From contig JAKSCP010000407.1 of assembly GCA_022360535.1 (NCBI GenBank), forward strand, positions 1-5,937: a stretch of DNA of 5,937 bases. Direction: 5' to 3'. The translations under genes and the position numbers were made by a program. The DNA comes from Pseudomonadales bacterium. GTDB lineage: Bacteria > Pseudomonadota > Gammaproteobacteria > Pseudomonadales > Pseudohongiellaceae. A model generated the notes under the pieces. It was not told the origin of the DNA. It saw nothing but the letters and a program-made list of their open reading frames with translations, and searched no databases. Each line of letters starts with the position of its first letter. Positions within the stretch are counted from its first letter, which is position 1. This document shows, piece by piece, positions 1 through 5,937 of this stretch.

Positions 1-354
1 ACGTAGCTCATCAAGGCGCTCTGGACTGCAAAAACAGTGGAAAGCATGCTGCTTGTCTAATAGCTGCTCGATGTGTTCGCGATAAATCTTCGAGCGTTCA
101 CTCTGTCGATAAGGCCCAGCATCGCCGCCAATATCAGGACCTTCGTCCCAATCCAGGCCGAGCCAACGCAGAGAACTGAGAATGTCCAACTCTGAGCGCT
201 CCGAACTTCGCAATTGATCTGTGTCTTCAATGCGCAGAACAAATTTGCCTCCTTTGCTATGGGCAAAGCAGCGATTGAAAAGTGCGATGTAGGCAGTTCC
301 AACATGGGGGTCGCCGGTTGGAGAAGGTGCTATGCGGGTGCGGATTTCTGTCAT
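1..354 (-). CDS. gltX: Glutamyl-tRNA synthetase, N-terminal part (gene runs off left edge)
   Basis: Class I aminoacyl-tRNA synthetase that charges tRNA-Glu with glutamate in the cytoplasm, using ATP. The reverse strand reads 118 codons without a stop from an ATG at 354 to the window edge. It opens with MTEIRTRIAPSPTGDPHVGT, the family N-terminus. HVGT at residues 17-20 is the HIGH-type ATP-binding signature. RIEDTD at 41-46 and WDEGP near 69-73 are further hallmarks. C107-x-C109 matches the first half of the zinc-binding knob found in many bacterial GluRS; the second half would lie outside. The KMSKS-type loop and the anticodon-binding domain are also outside. The start is fixed by family alignment, because the conserved block begins within five residues of the Met. 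The Shine-Dalgarno is weak (only AGAA close to the ATG). It is divergent from dusA. The alternative GluQ is unlikely, since the sequence matches full GltX rather than the shortened paralogue. Confidence 0.95.
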   Translation of the reverse strand, partial: MTEIRTRIAPSPTGDPHVGTAYIALFNRCFAHSKGGKFVLRIEDTDQLRSSERSELDILSSLRWLGLDWDEGPDIGGDAGPYRQSERSKIYREHIEQLLDKQHAFHCFCSPERLDELR

Positions 355-385
355 TGGTTCTGTATTGGTATTCTTGCAGTCTGTT

Positions 386-405
386 GGCCGACGACGGCCG
401 ACGAT
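386..405. repeat. 10-bp tandem direct repeat with embedded hairpin in the gltX leader
   Basis: GGCCGACGAC (386-395) is followed directly by GGCCGACGAT (396-405), two copies differing at the last base. The same stretch contains a perfect inverted repeat, GGCCG (386-390) and CGGCC (395-399) around a 4-nt loop. It overlaps the predicted -10 box and start site of gltX. An RNA starting near 397-399 would therefore begin with a short GC-rich stem-loop. Any role as an operator or as an mRNA 5' stabiliser is inference. Confidence 0.5.
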
Positions 406-432
406 TATACGCTATTGCTAGTCAAATCCCAT
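404..432 (-). promoter_or_regulatory. Predicted sigma-70 promoter of gltX
   Basis: On the minus strand a perfect TATAAT lies at 409-404. With 17-bp spacing the -35 hexamer is ATGGGA (432-427), matching TTGACA at three of six positions. Transcription would start near 397, giving a leader of about 43 nt before the gltX ATG. The -10 box is strong and the -35 is weak, with no extended -10 TG. No tRNA gene or other ORF intervenes. This is a consensus match only. Confidence 0.55.
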
Positions 433-458
433 GGCAGGCATTGAATACTCCGTTCTGC

Positions 459-486
459 TTGACTCAGCTCCGCCCAGCCGCAAAAT
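459..486 (+). promoter_or_regulatory. Predicted sigma-70 promoter of dusA
   Basis: TTGACT (459-464, five of six to consensus) and CAAAAT (481-486, four of six, with the key A2 and T6) are separated by 16 bp. Transcription would begin around 493, about 36 nt before the dusA ATG. It could also serve the downstream TerB-like gene, as no terminator lies between the two. No Shine-Dalgarno-like purine run is visible in the leader. Confidence 0.45.
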
Positions 487-529
487 ACCCACTGCTTTTC
501 TCAACCAACATACTTAACTTACTCAATCC

Positions 530-1492
530 ATGCCCGACCATACATTTTGCGTAGCCCCGATGATGGACTGGACCGATCGCCACGATCGGGTCTTTCTACG
601 CCAGTTCTCACGGCATGCTTTGCTGTATACCGAAATGGTAACCAGTGCGGCCCTGCGCCACGGGGATGCCAGCTATCTATTGCAGTACGATCCCTCTGAA
701 CACCCAGTCGCTCTTCAACTTGGCGGCAGCGATCCTGAAGAGTTGAGTGAGGCCGCAGTAATGGGAGCAAGAGCGGGCTTCGATGAAATTAATCTCAATG
801 TCGGCTGCCCCAGTGACAGGGTTCAGTCCGGCGCTTTTGGCGCCTGCTTAATGGCCTCACCTGAACTGGTTAAGCGCTGCGTCAGCGCCATGAAATCCGC
901 CGTAGACCTTGAGGTCACCGTAAAGTGCCGGATTGGCATCGATGAACAGGACAGCGAAGAATTCCTCATGGAGTTCGTTGAGCAGATCAATTCCGGCGGT
1001 TGCAACACGATTATCATTCATGCGCGAAAAGCGATATTGCAAGGACTGAGCCCGAAAGAGAACCGGGAAATACCACCACTCAATTATGATCGGGTACGTC
1101 GTGTAAAACAGCTTTTCCCAGAAATGAACGTCGTCATCAATGGGGGCATTACTTCCCTGAACCAGGCCCTTGAACTGCTTAGGGATCTGGATGGGGTCAT
1201 GTTGGGCAGGGAGGCCTATCAAAACCCTTACATACTGCACGCAGTGGATGAAAAAATTTTTGGAGCAACAGCTACTGCAAAGAGTAGAATGGACTACCTC
1301 AACGAGTACCTGCCCTATGTGGCGAGAGAACTGGACAAAGGTACCCCGTTGAAGCACATGTCCAGGCATTTGCTTGGACTGTTCAAGGGTCAAAAAGGTG
1401 GCAAGCAGTTTCGCCGACACTTAAGTGAGAACAGCCACCGAAAAGATGCCGGGCTCAGCGTATTGAAAGATGCACTAGCCCATGTCATGTGA
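530..1492 (+). CDS. dusA: tRNA-dihydrouridine(20/20a) synthase DusA
   Basis: FMN-dependent enzyme that reduces specific uridines to dihydrouridine in the tRNA D-loop, using NADPH; E. coli DusA acts on U20 and U20a. The 320-residue product has the usual family length. The N-terminal TIM barrel begins with CVAPMMDWTDRHDR (residues 7-20). LYTEMVT is at 32-38, and HPVALQLGGSDP at 58-69. NVGCPSDRVQ at 90-99 contains the expected catalytic acid Cys93. FMN-binding residues are visible as Lys132, the IIIHAR stretch with His164, NGG at 204-206 and GRE at 226-228. SPKENREIPPL at 174-184 is typical of DusA rather than DusB or DusC. The C-terminal helical tRNA-binding domain, containing HMSRHLLGLF and GGKQFRRHLS, is complete. 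ATG 530 is the first in-frame start after an in-frame TAA at 515-517 and agrees with the family start, although no Shine-Dalgarno precedes it. The TerB-like gene follows 39 bp downstream on the same strand. Confidence 0.97.
   Translation: MPDHTFCVAPMMDWTDRHDRVFLRQFSRHALLYTEMVTSAALRHGDASYLLQYDPSEHPVALQLGGSDPEELSEAAVMGARAGFDEINLNVGCPSDRVQSGAFGACLMASPELVKRCVSAMKSAVDLEVTVKCRIGIDEQDSEEFLMEFVEQINSGGCNTIIIHARKAILQGLSPKENREIPPLNYDRVRRVKQLFPEMNVVINGGITSLNQALELLRDLDGVMLGREAYQNPYILHAVDEKIFGATATAKSRMDYLNEYLPYVARELDKGTPLKHMSRHLLGLFKGQKGGKQFRRHLSENSHRKDAGLSVLKDALAHVM
573..589. repeat. Perfect 7-bp inverted repeat at the dusA 5' end
   Basis: CCGATCG (573-579) and CGATCGG (583-589) form a perfect inverted repeat around CCA, within the codons for TDRHDR. 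It lies in the conserved 5' segment of dusA. That end of the gene is a known integration target for a family of dusA-specific phage and island integrases. No integrase, att duplication or second dusA fragment is present in this window, so the site appears unoccupied. The palindrome may also just reflect conserved codons. Confidence 0.4.
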
Positions 1493-1522
1493 GATAGGCC
1501 TTTACAGCCTCAGCAGTTAAGT

Positions 1523-1528
1523 AGGAAA
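1523..1528 (+). promoter_or_regulatory. Ribosome binding site of the TerB-like gene
   Basis: AGGAAA ends 3 nt before the ATG at 1532. It is the only good purine-rich Shine-Dalgarno for the plus-strand genes and supports this ATG as the start. It sits in the 39-bp gap after dusA, which suggests co-transcription with independent translation initiation. Confidence 0.6.
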
Positions 1529-1531
1529 GAT

Positions 1532-1987
1532 ATGCTCAATTCCATTAAGTCATTCTTCGAAGAAAAACTCAGCAAAAAAGACTCCGATGAAAGCAGTTCC
1601 AATGTTTCCAGCACCGACCTGGCAAGCGCCGCACTGCTTATTGAACTCATTAATTCAGATAATGAACTCGATGACAGGGAGACGGAAGAATTCCTTGAAG
1701 TGCTGCAATCCAGCCTGGAGATTCCAGAGGAAGACCTGAAAGAGATGGTGCGATTGGCAGAGGCCCAGGCACATCAGGCCACGTCACTTTATGAGTTTAC
1801 TCGCCTGATTAATGATGAATATGACTACCAGCAGAAGCTGCAACTAATCAGCAATATGTGGCGCATCGCTTTCTCGGACAAGGAATTAGACAAATATGAA
1901 GAACATCTAATCCGCAAAGTGTCTGAACTGATTTATGTATCTCACAGTGATTTTATCAAAGCGAAACTGCAAGTGAGGGATGAGTAA
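1532..1987 (+). CDS. TerB-family (COG4103-like) protein of unknown function
   Basis: Small, highly charged, acidic, predicted all-helical cytoplasmic protein of 151 residues with no signal peptide or membrane segment. It resembles the uncharacterised TerB-like family often labelled 'tellurite resistance TerB', but most such chromosomal proteins have no demonstrated link to tellurite. Residues 1-16 form a predicted amphipathic helix (MLNSIKSFFEEKLSKK), followed by a Ser/Asp-rich linker (17-28). The core shows two related acidic segments: LIELINSDNELDDRETEEF (36-54) and MWRIAFSDKELDKYEEHLI (109-127). Both carry the S-D-x-E-L-D pattern of the TerB fold, whose acidic residues are thought to bind metal. 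VSHSDFIKAK (136-145) is a typical C-terminal family motif. The start is supported by the AGGAAA Shine-Dalgarno. It probably shares a transcript with dusA 39 bp upstream, and it converges on mlaA with 11 bp between stops. The family call is reasonably secure; the function is unknown. Confidence 0.85.
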   Translation: MLNSIKSFFEEKLSKKDSDESSSNVSSTDLASAALLIELINSDNELDDRETEEFLEVLQSSLEIPEEDLKEMVRLAEAQAHQATSLYEFTRLINDEYDYQQKLQLISNMWRIAFSDKELDKYEEHLIRKVSELIYVSHSDFIKAKLQVRDE

Positions 1988-1995
1988 AGCCGGAC

Positions 1996-2008
1996 CGCTT
2001 AAAAAGCG
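1996..2008. other. Short inverted repeat at the convergent terB-like/mlaA junction
   Basis: CGCTT (1996-2000) and AAGCG (2004-2008) form a 5-bp stem with a 3-nt A/T loop that encloses the mlaA stop codon. It is the only inverted repeat I found between the two convergent stops. It lacks a downstream T-run on either strand and is too weak to call a rho-independent terminator. Transcripts from the two sides may therefore overlap or stop by another route. Confidence 0.25.
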
Positions 2009-2733
2009 CCGAATTCGTCTTCAACGACGCCATCATTTACCAGGTATTCGCGCCGCTGGATATAGGCTTCTCGAAAAAACAGATAGCGGTCGCCACCCAC
2101 TAATTCATCAAGCGCTAATAACGAGGCGCGAGTATCGATCTCTTGCATTAAGATCAGGCTCGCTCGTAATGACGTGTCGTCCTGGTATTGAATAGGATTG
2201 AACACCCAGTCGAGTACCAGCCCAAATGAATCGCGTACATTGCTGGCACCGAAAACTGGCAACATAACATAGGGTCCGCTAGCCACTCCCCAGGAACCCA
2301 GTGTCTGGCCAAAATCCTCTTCGTTCTTTTGTAATCCCAAATCACTGGCAACATCTAATAAGCCGCCAAGCCCAACCGTTGAGTTGATCAGAAACCGTCC
2401 GGAATCAGATAAGGCATCATCCAGCTTCAGTTGCAGTACATCGTTTACGAAGACATTGATGTCATTAATATTTGAGAAAAAGTTTCCAATACCCTGGCGG
2501 GCAAAGCGAGGTACGACAGTTGTATAAGTTGAAGCAATTGGGCGGACCAGAATTCTGTCGAAGAAATCATTGAATGCGAAAACTCTCTGATTGGTTTCGA
2601 TCCAGGGATCGTAAGTTTGTGCAGAAGTAGTACTACTGACAAAGAAACTACCAAACAAAAAACTACAGACACAAAACACTCTCAGTTTCCTGATTGCATT
2701 GGAGAACACAGACTGTATGTGCCTATTGGCCAT
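1999..2733 (-). CDS. mlaA: MlaA/VacJ family outer-membrane lipid asymmetry protein
   Basis: Outer-membrane component of the Mla system, which removes mislocalised phospholipids from the outer leaflet and passes them to periplasmic MlaC for return to the inner membrane via MlaFEDB. The 244-residue product has an export signal: basic residues up to about 18, a hydrophobic stretch at about 19-33, and a plausible signal peptidase I site after TSA (36-38). Family motifs follow in order: YDPWIETNQRVFAFNDFFDR (41-60), a VRPIA stretch (63-67), GIGNFFSNINDINVFVNDVL (81-100), RFLINSTVGLGGLLDVA (113-129), EDFGQTLGSWGVASGPYVML (139-158) and FREAYIQRREYLVNDG (220-235). Unlike classical MlaA, there is no lipobox cysteine before the mature domain; the only cysteines are Cys21 and Cys23, at the start of the hydrophobic region. 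ATG 2733 is supported by GGAG and by the signal peptide. It lies downstream of hrpA on the same strand; no other mla gene is in view. Confidence 0.95.
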   Translation of the reverse strand: MANRHIQSVFSNAIRKLRVFCVCSFLFGSFFVSSTTSAQTYDPWIETNQRVFAFNDFFDRILVRPIASTYTTVVPRFARQGIGNFFSNINDINVFVNDVLQLKLDDALSDSGRFLINSTVGLGGLLDVASDLGLQKNEEDFGQTLGSWGVASGPYVMLPVFGASNVRDSFGLVLDWVFNPIQYQDDTSLRASLILMQEIDTRASLLALDELVGGDRYLFFREAYIQRREYLVNDGVVEDEFGAF

Positions 2734-2736
2734 TAA

Positions 2737-2747
2737 CTCCGATCCTT
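2737..2747 (-). promoter_or_regulatory. Ribosome binding site region of mlaA
   Basis: On the minus strand, AAGGA (2747-2743) and GGAG (2740-2737) lie 9 and 3 nt before the ATG at 2733. Either could pair with the 16S rRNA tail, and AAGGA has the more usual spacing. They support this ATG as the start. I see no convincing sigma-70 promoter in the 102-bp spacer upstream, so mlaA may be read partly from hrpA. Confidence 0.5.
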
Positions 2748-2793
2748 GAAGGCCTTTTTCGCTAGCTTAAACATATGACAAGTTTTCGACTGA

Positions 2794-2804
2794 TTTGTTA
2801 CAAA
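2794..2804. repeat. 11-bp palindrome upstream of mlaA
   Basis: TTTGT and ACAAA flank a single central T, giving a perfect 5-1-5 inverted repeat about 61 bp upstream of the mlaA ATG. Small dyads of this kind can be regulator half-sites, but one of this length also occurs readily by chance in A/T-rich spacer DNA. Confidence 0.25.
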
Positions 2805-2810
2805 CCGCAG

Positions 2811-2843
2811 CAACTATCGCTAATGTATCGCTGAACTATTGCT
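2811..2843. repeat. Three imperfect 11-bp tandem repeats at the hrpA end / mlaA upstream region
   Basis: On the plus strand three consecutive 11-bp units read CAACTATCGCT, AATGTATCGCT and GAACTATTGCT, sharing a TAT(C/T)GCT core. On the minus strand the core is AGC(G/A)ATA. The 11-bp period is close to one helical turn, so the cores would face the same side of the DNA. The third unit overlaps the last two codons and the TAG stop of hrpA. No other copy was noticed in the window. Confidence 0.55.
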
Positions 2844-5800
2844 GAAGAGCAGCAAGCGCTTTTTCGAGACGCTTGGCTGAAACGGGCATCCGCGTACCCA
2901 GAGACTGTGCGAACAAAGACACCCTGTATTCTTCAATCATCCACCGAAAACTGTCAATTTCTTCTTCCAGTTCTGTGTGCCTGCGATCACACAGTTCCCT
3001 ATAGCGCCGCCAGTAAAGGCCTAATTCGTCAGTAAATTGACGGTCCTTAGGTCCTAAATGTGGTGCCTTTTCCAGCCTCTTCAATACCCCATCGAGGTAG
3101 CGAGGATACTGCTTTAGCCAGATCCATGGTGTATCTACCAGGAAACCACTACCGAACATTGCCTCCAATTGCGTGGAGACATCAGTAATTACGTAATCTA
3201 ATGCCTTACCCTTTAGGCCTTCCAGGGATTGTCGCACCGCCAGCCTGGAATCCAGCAGCTTCAACAAAAGAGACTCCAACTCCCCGCTACGCTGGAACAG
3301 CGCCTGTTTCCCGAGATTGAGTTGGTCGTCGAAGGCTTGTTTATCCCTGACAACAGCGCTTTCAACCTCAAAAGCAGCCCGATAACAGGCCAATACGGCC
3401 TGATCAGTCAAGGCTGAAGAATCAGCGGGCAGTTTGAGTGCATGCTTGCTGAAGAATTGAGTAAATTGCTTTTCCAGCATTCGTCGCTGCTGACTGGTGC
3501 GAAACTTGTAGAGTCTTATCAGCCCCTGGCGATGGGCTGTGTCGGCTTGAAGTTTCTCTGAAAATAACTTCACTGAAACTGAATCGGATTCATCGACTAA
3601 CGCGGGATATCGCAGCAACACCAGTTCTTCACCAATCTCAATTGTTGATGGCAATGACTGGATACTCCAATCCTTGAGCCCGGCCACTTCCAAGTCATGC
3701 AACTGGTTGTTTGTGGCCGACGACCCCGTTGAATCATCATCCAGCTGGGATGCTAATTCCTGTTTGAGAGTATGAATGTCCTCACCAAAGGCCAACTCTT
3801 CGCCCTCTTCATTTACAACTCTGATTTTGATTCTCAGGTGTTCTGGCAGTTCGGTATCCGTAAAGACAGACTTGGCGAGGTCCAGTTTCTTTACACGCCT
3901 TATCTGGGCTATCAGTGCACTGAGGAAGTCCATTTCACCGGGAAGCATCTGGGGAGTGATTTCATTGACAAAACCGCTCACCGGAATGAAGTTTTTACGC
4001 AAGGATTTTGGCAAAGCCTTGATCAGGGCAGTACATTTCTCAGCGATAATTCCAGGCACCGCCCAGTCGATATCGGCTTGCGCTATTTGTGGCAGTATTT
4101 CCAGAGGAATTTCAACCGTCGCACCATCCCGCGCATGGCCAGGCTCAAACAAATAGTCGATTGTCAGCCGATTTTGGTTCACCGGCGCCTGATCTGGATA
4201 TTGAACATGGGATGGATCTGCAAATAGAGAAGCCTCGCCACCGAATAGGCTTTCCATATCCATTTCCAGATTGACCCGGTCGGCTGGTTTACTTTCTTTC
4301 AGCCAACTGCGTAATGCCGAAGTGGATGAAATATCGGTTGGTATTCTTGAGGCATAAAAATTCGCAATATCGCTTTCACTAACAAAATGTTCTGGCTTAC
4401 GAATTTTCTCTTCCTGCTTGGCCAAATTTTGCAAAAACTCGGCGTTAGCCCTCAAAAAATGTCCTGGTTTGCCATCCAGGTTCACTTCGTTGTTAGCCAG
4501 CCCCTCTCGGATAAAGAGACTGTGGGCCGCACTTGAATCGATTGGTGCAAACGGTACGGGCTTTTTCTCTACAATCACTAAACCGTACAGGCTCACCTTC
4601 TCATAAGCGAAAACTGCCTGCTGCTTCTTACTCCAATGGGGGTCGAAATACTCCCGCTTCACCAGATGCAACGCCTTTTCCTCAACCCACTCCGGTTGAA
4701 TCTTTGCTGCCATGCTGGCAAAGGTTTGCGACGTTTCAATTTGATCCCCAGTGACTATCCACTTGGCCTGCTTGGTGCTCAAGACTGAACTTGAAAGCAG
4801 CTTGAACTTTTTGTTGCGACTTCCCTGGTAGGTTTTGGCCTCGTGACGCACCGCAATCTGGTTCAACGAGCCAGTGATGATGGCTTTGTGTACGGCTCCG
4901 TAGCTGGCTGACTCCTTATTAAGCTTAAAGCCCAACTGCTGACAGGCCAGCAGCAATTGGCGATGCAACTCTCTCCACTCTCGCATCCGCAGATAAGCGA
5001 GGTGATGCTGTTTACAAAATTTGCGTAATTGACCCTGGGTTAGTTTTTGCCGCTCTTCTTCATATTGATTCCAAAGATTTACCAGAGACAGGAAGTCTGA
5101 GTCAGGATGATTGAACCGTTGTTGTCTTTCTAAAGCCTGCTGCCTGTTTTCACTACCCTGCTCTCTTGGATCCTGGATACTCAGTGCACTGACTATGATT
5201 AGCAGCTCAGTCAGGCAACGCTCCTGATCGGCAGTAACCAACATGCGTGCATACTTGGGATCCACCGGCAGTCTGGCCATCTGTTTACCAGCGGTGGTCA
5301 GCTCGCGTTTGGCGTTCAGCGCACTCAATTCAACCAGGAGTTTGAACCCATCGTTGATGGCCTTGGTTGCAGGTGGTTCCAGAAAAGGGAATGCGGCAAC
5401 GTCGCCCAAGCGCAGGAACTGCATGCGCAGGATTACCGATGCCAGATTAGTGCGCAGGATTTCCGGGTCAGTAAACTGCGGCCGTGATTCGTAGTCCGAT
5501 TCAGAATACAGGCGGATACAAATGCCATCCGCCACACGCCCACAACGTCCTTTCCTCTGGTTGGCGCTGGCCTGGGAGATGGCCTCGATAGGCAAGCGCT
5601 GCACTTTGTTCTGTAAGCTATAGCGACTTATGCGAGCCAAACCCGTGTCGATGACGTAGATAATGCCGGGCACGGTCAGGGAGGTTTCAGCCACGTTAGT
5701 GGAGAGCACTATGCGTCGGCCGGTATGGGGCTGGAATATCCGAACCTGCTCGGAATGTCGTAACCGCGCATATAGCGGCAACACTTCCGTATCGGCTAAA

Positions 5801-5937
5801 CGTTGCTTTCGTAGCGCGGTAGCAGTGTCTCGGATATCTCTTTCGGTCGGAAGAAAAACCAGAACGTCCCCAGAAAGCTTTTGCCGGGCTTTGTCATGAG
5901 CTTCTATTTCCTTGATTGCAGCAATGACACCTTGAGT
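2836..5937 (-). CDS. hrpA: ATP-dependent RNA helicase HrpA (5' end outside window)
   Basis: DEAH-box RNA helicase of the cytoplasm, tied in E. coli to mRNA processing and, more recently, to rescue of stalled ribosomes. The frame is open from the window edge at 5937 to a TAG at 2836, giving 1033 residues of a protein usually near 1300. Roughly the first 270, with the P-loop, DEAH box and SAT motif, lie outside. The visible part begins in RecA domain 2: motif IV-like DVLVFLPT (24-31), motif V TNVAETSLT (80-88) and motif VI QRKGRCGR (127-134). The HA2 helical domain follows (about 195-320), then the OB-fold (about 360-415), including GSLNQIAVRH. The remainder, from about 430, matches the long HrpA C-terminal region (DUF3418) and ends with the usual PVSAKRL-type tail. 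That tail and the length separate HrpA from the shorter HrpB. A GTG at 5784 lies inside the conserved EVLPLYARL block and codes for Val, so it is not the start. mlaA begins 102 bp downstream. Confidence 0.97.
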   Translation of the reverse strand, partial: TQGVIAAIKEIEAHDKARQKLSGDVLVFLPTERDIRDTATALRKQRLADTEVLPLYARLRHSEQVRIFQPHTGRRIVLSTNVAETSLTVPGIIYVIDTGLARISRYSLQNKVQRLPIEAISQASANQRKGRCGRVADGICIRLYSESDYESRPQFTDPEILRTNLASVILRMQFLRLGDVAAFPFLEPPATKAINDGFKLLVELSALNAKRELTTAGKQMARLPVDPKYARMLVTADQERCLTELLIIVSALSIQDPREQGSENRQQALERQQRFNHPDSDFLSLVNLWNQYEEERQKLTQGQLRKFCKQHHLAYLRMREWRELHRQLLLACQQLGFKLNKESASYGAVHKAIITGSLNQIAVRHEAKTYQGSRNKKFKLLSSSVLSTKQAKWIVTGDQIETSQTFASMAAKIQPEWVEEKALHLVKREYFDPHWSKKQQAVFAYEKVSLYGLVIVEKKPVPFAPIDSSAAHSLFIREGLANNEVNLDGKPGHFLRANAEFLQNLAKQEEKIRKPEHFVSESDIANFYASRIPTDISSTSALRSWLKESKPADRVNLEMDMESLFGGEASLFADPSHVQYPDQAPVNQNRLTIDYLFEPGHARDGATVEIPLEILPQIAQADIDWAVPGIIAEKCTALIKALPKSLRKNFIPVSGFVNEITPQMLPGEMDFLSALIAQIRRVKKLDLAKSVFTDTELPEHLRIKIRVVNEEGEELAFGEDIHTLKQELASQLDDDSTGSSATNNQLHDLEVAGLKDWSIQSLPSTIEIGEELVLLRYPALVDESDSVSVKLFSEKLQADTAHRQGLIRLYKFRTSQQRRMLEKQFTQFFSKHALKLPADSSALTDQAVLACYRAAFEVESAVVRDKQAFDDQLNLGKQALFQRSGELESLLLKLLDSRLAVRQSLEGLKGKALDYVITDVSTQLEAMFGSGFLVDTPWIWLKQYPRYLDGVLKRLEKAPHLGPKDRQFTDELGLYWRRYRELCDRRHTELEEEIDSFRWMIEEYRVSLFAQSLGTRMPVSAKRLEKALAALQQ

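Noticed and set aside
57..305. 82-codon minus-strand frame over gltX
   Set aside because: Out-of-frame shadow on the same strand as gltX. The true frame carries HVGT and RIEDTD and starts at 354.
214..554. Short plus-strand frames across the gltX/dusA intergenic region
   Set aside because: They overlap gltX antisense, have no family resemblance, and one runs into the dusA start; the region is better explained by promoters.
857..1420. 187-codon open frame antisense to dusA
   Set aside because: It lies entirely inside the well-conserved dusA on the opposite strand, its product has no recognisable domain, and it is Cys/His-rich as expected from a complementary frame.
1494..1515. Possible terminator between dusA and the TerB-like gene
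   Set aside because: Only a 4-bp AGGC/GCCT pairing with no T-run, so it is not a credible terminator.
1532..1987. Tellurite-resistance determinant
   Set aside because: The TerB fold is shared by many unrelated chromosomal proteins, and no terZACDE genes are nearby, so a resistance role is unsupported.
2741..2760. AAGGCCTT palindrome with T-run near the mlaA RBS as an hrpA terminator
   Set aside because: On the minus strand, the direction of hrpA and mlaA, the run precedes the dyad as A residues, and the stem has no usable loop, so it does not fit a rho-independent terminator.
3772..4227. 151-codon plus-strand open frame inside hrpA
   Set aside because: Antisense shadow of the conserved HrpA C-terminal region with no recognisable family motifs or RBS; a second overlapping frame here (3776-4156) behaves the same way.
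2836..5784. hrpA starting at the GTG at 5784 (982 residues)
   Set aside because: The frame stays open to the window edge and the upstream 51 codons encode conserved HrpA sequence, including the motif IV-like DVLVFLPT; the codon is an internal Val.

Overview
The window looks like a core chromosomal segment of a gammaproteobacterium, with base composition near 50% GC by eye. The protein sequences point that way: the GltX N-terminus is of the Pseudomonas-like type (HVGT, RIEDTDQLRS), DusA is full length, HrpA carries the long proteobacterial C-terminal region, and MlaA/VacJ is an outer-membrane protein of diderm bacteria. A non-enteric, possibly marine lineage is my inference from overall similarity and cannot be settled from this window.

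Layout. On the minus strand, positions 1-354 hold the first 118 codons of gltX (glutamyl-tRNA synthetase), which runs off the left edge. A 175-bp divergent intergenic region (355-529) carries a perfect TATAAT for gltX and a plausible promoter for the opposite gene. On the plus strand, dusA (tRNA-dihydrouridine synthase A, 530-1492) is followed after 39 bp by a small TerB-family gene (1532-1987). That gene ends only 11 bp from the stop codon of the convergent mlaA (minus strand, 1999-2733). A 102-bp spacer containing short repeats separates mlaA from hrpA (minus strand, 2836 to the right edge), which lacks its 5' end here.

Function. Three of the five genes touch RNA or translation: gltX charges tRNA-Glu, dusA modifies the tRNA D-loop, and hrpA is a DEAH-box RNA helicase. 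mlaA belongs to outer-membrane lipid asymmetry maintenance; no other mla gene is present. The TerB-like protein has no known specific role. These genes do not form one obvious pathway. I found no CRISPR array, transposase, integrase, toxin-antitoxin pair, tRNA or rRNA gene, and no clear new system. The points most worth a second look are an MlaA with no lipobox cysteine, an 11-bp-period triple repeat upstream of mlaA, a tandem repeat and hairpin at the predicted gltX transcription start, and a perfect inverted repeat at the 5' end of dusA, a gene known as an integration hotspot.
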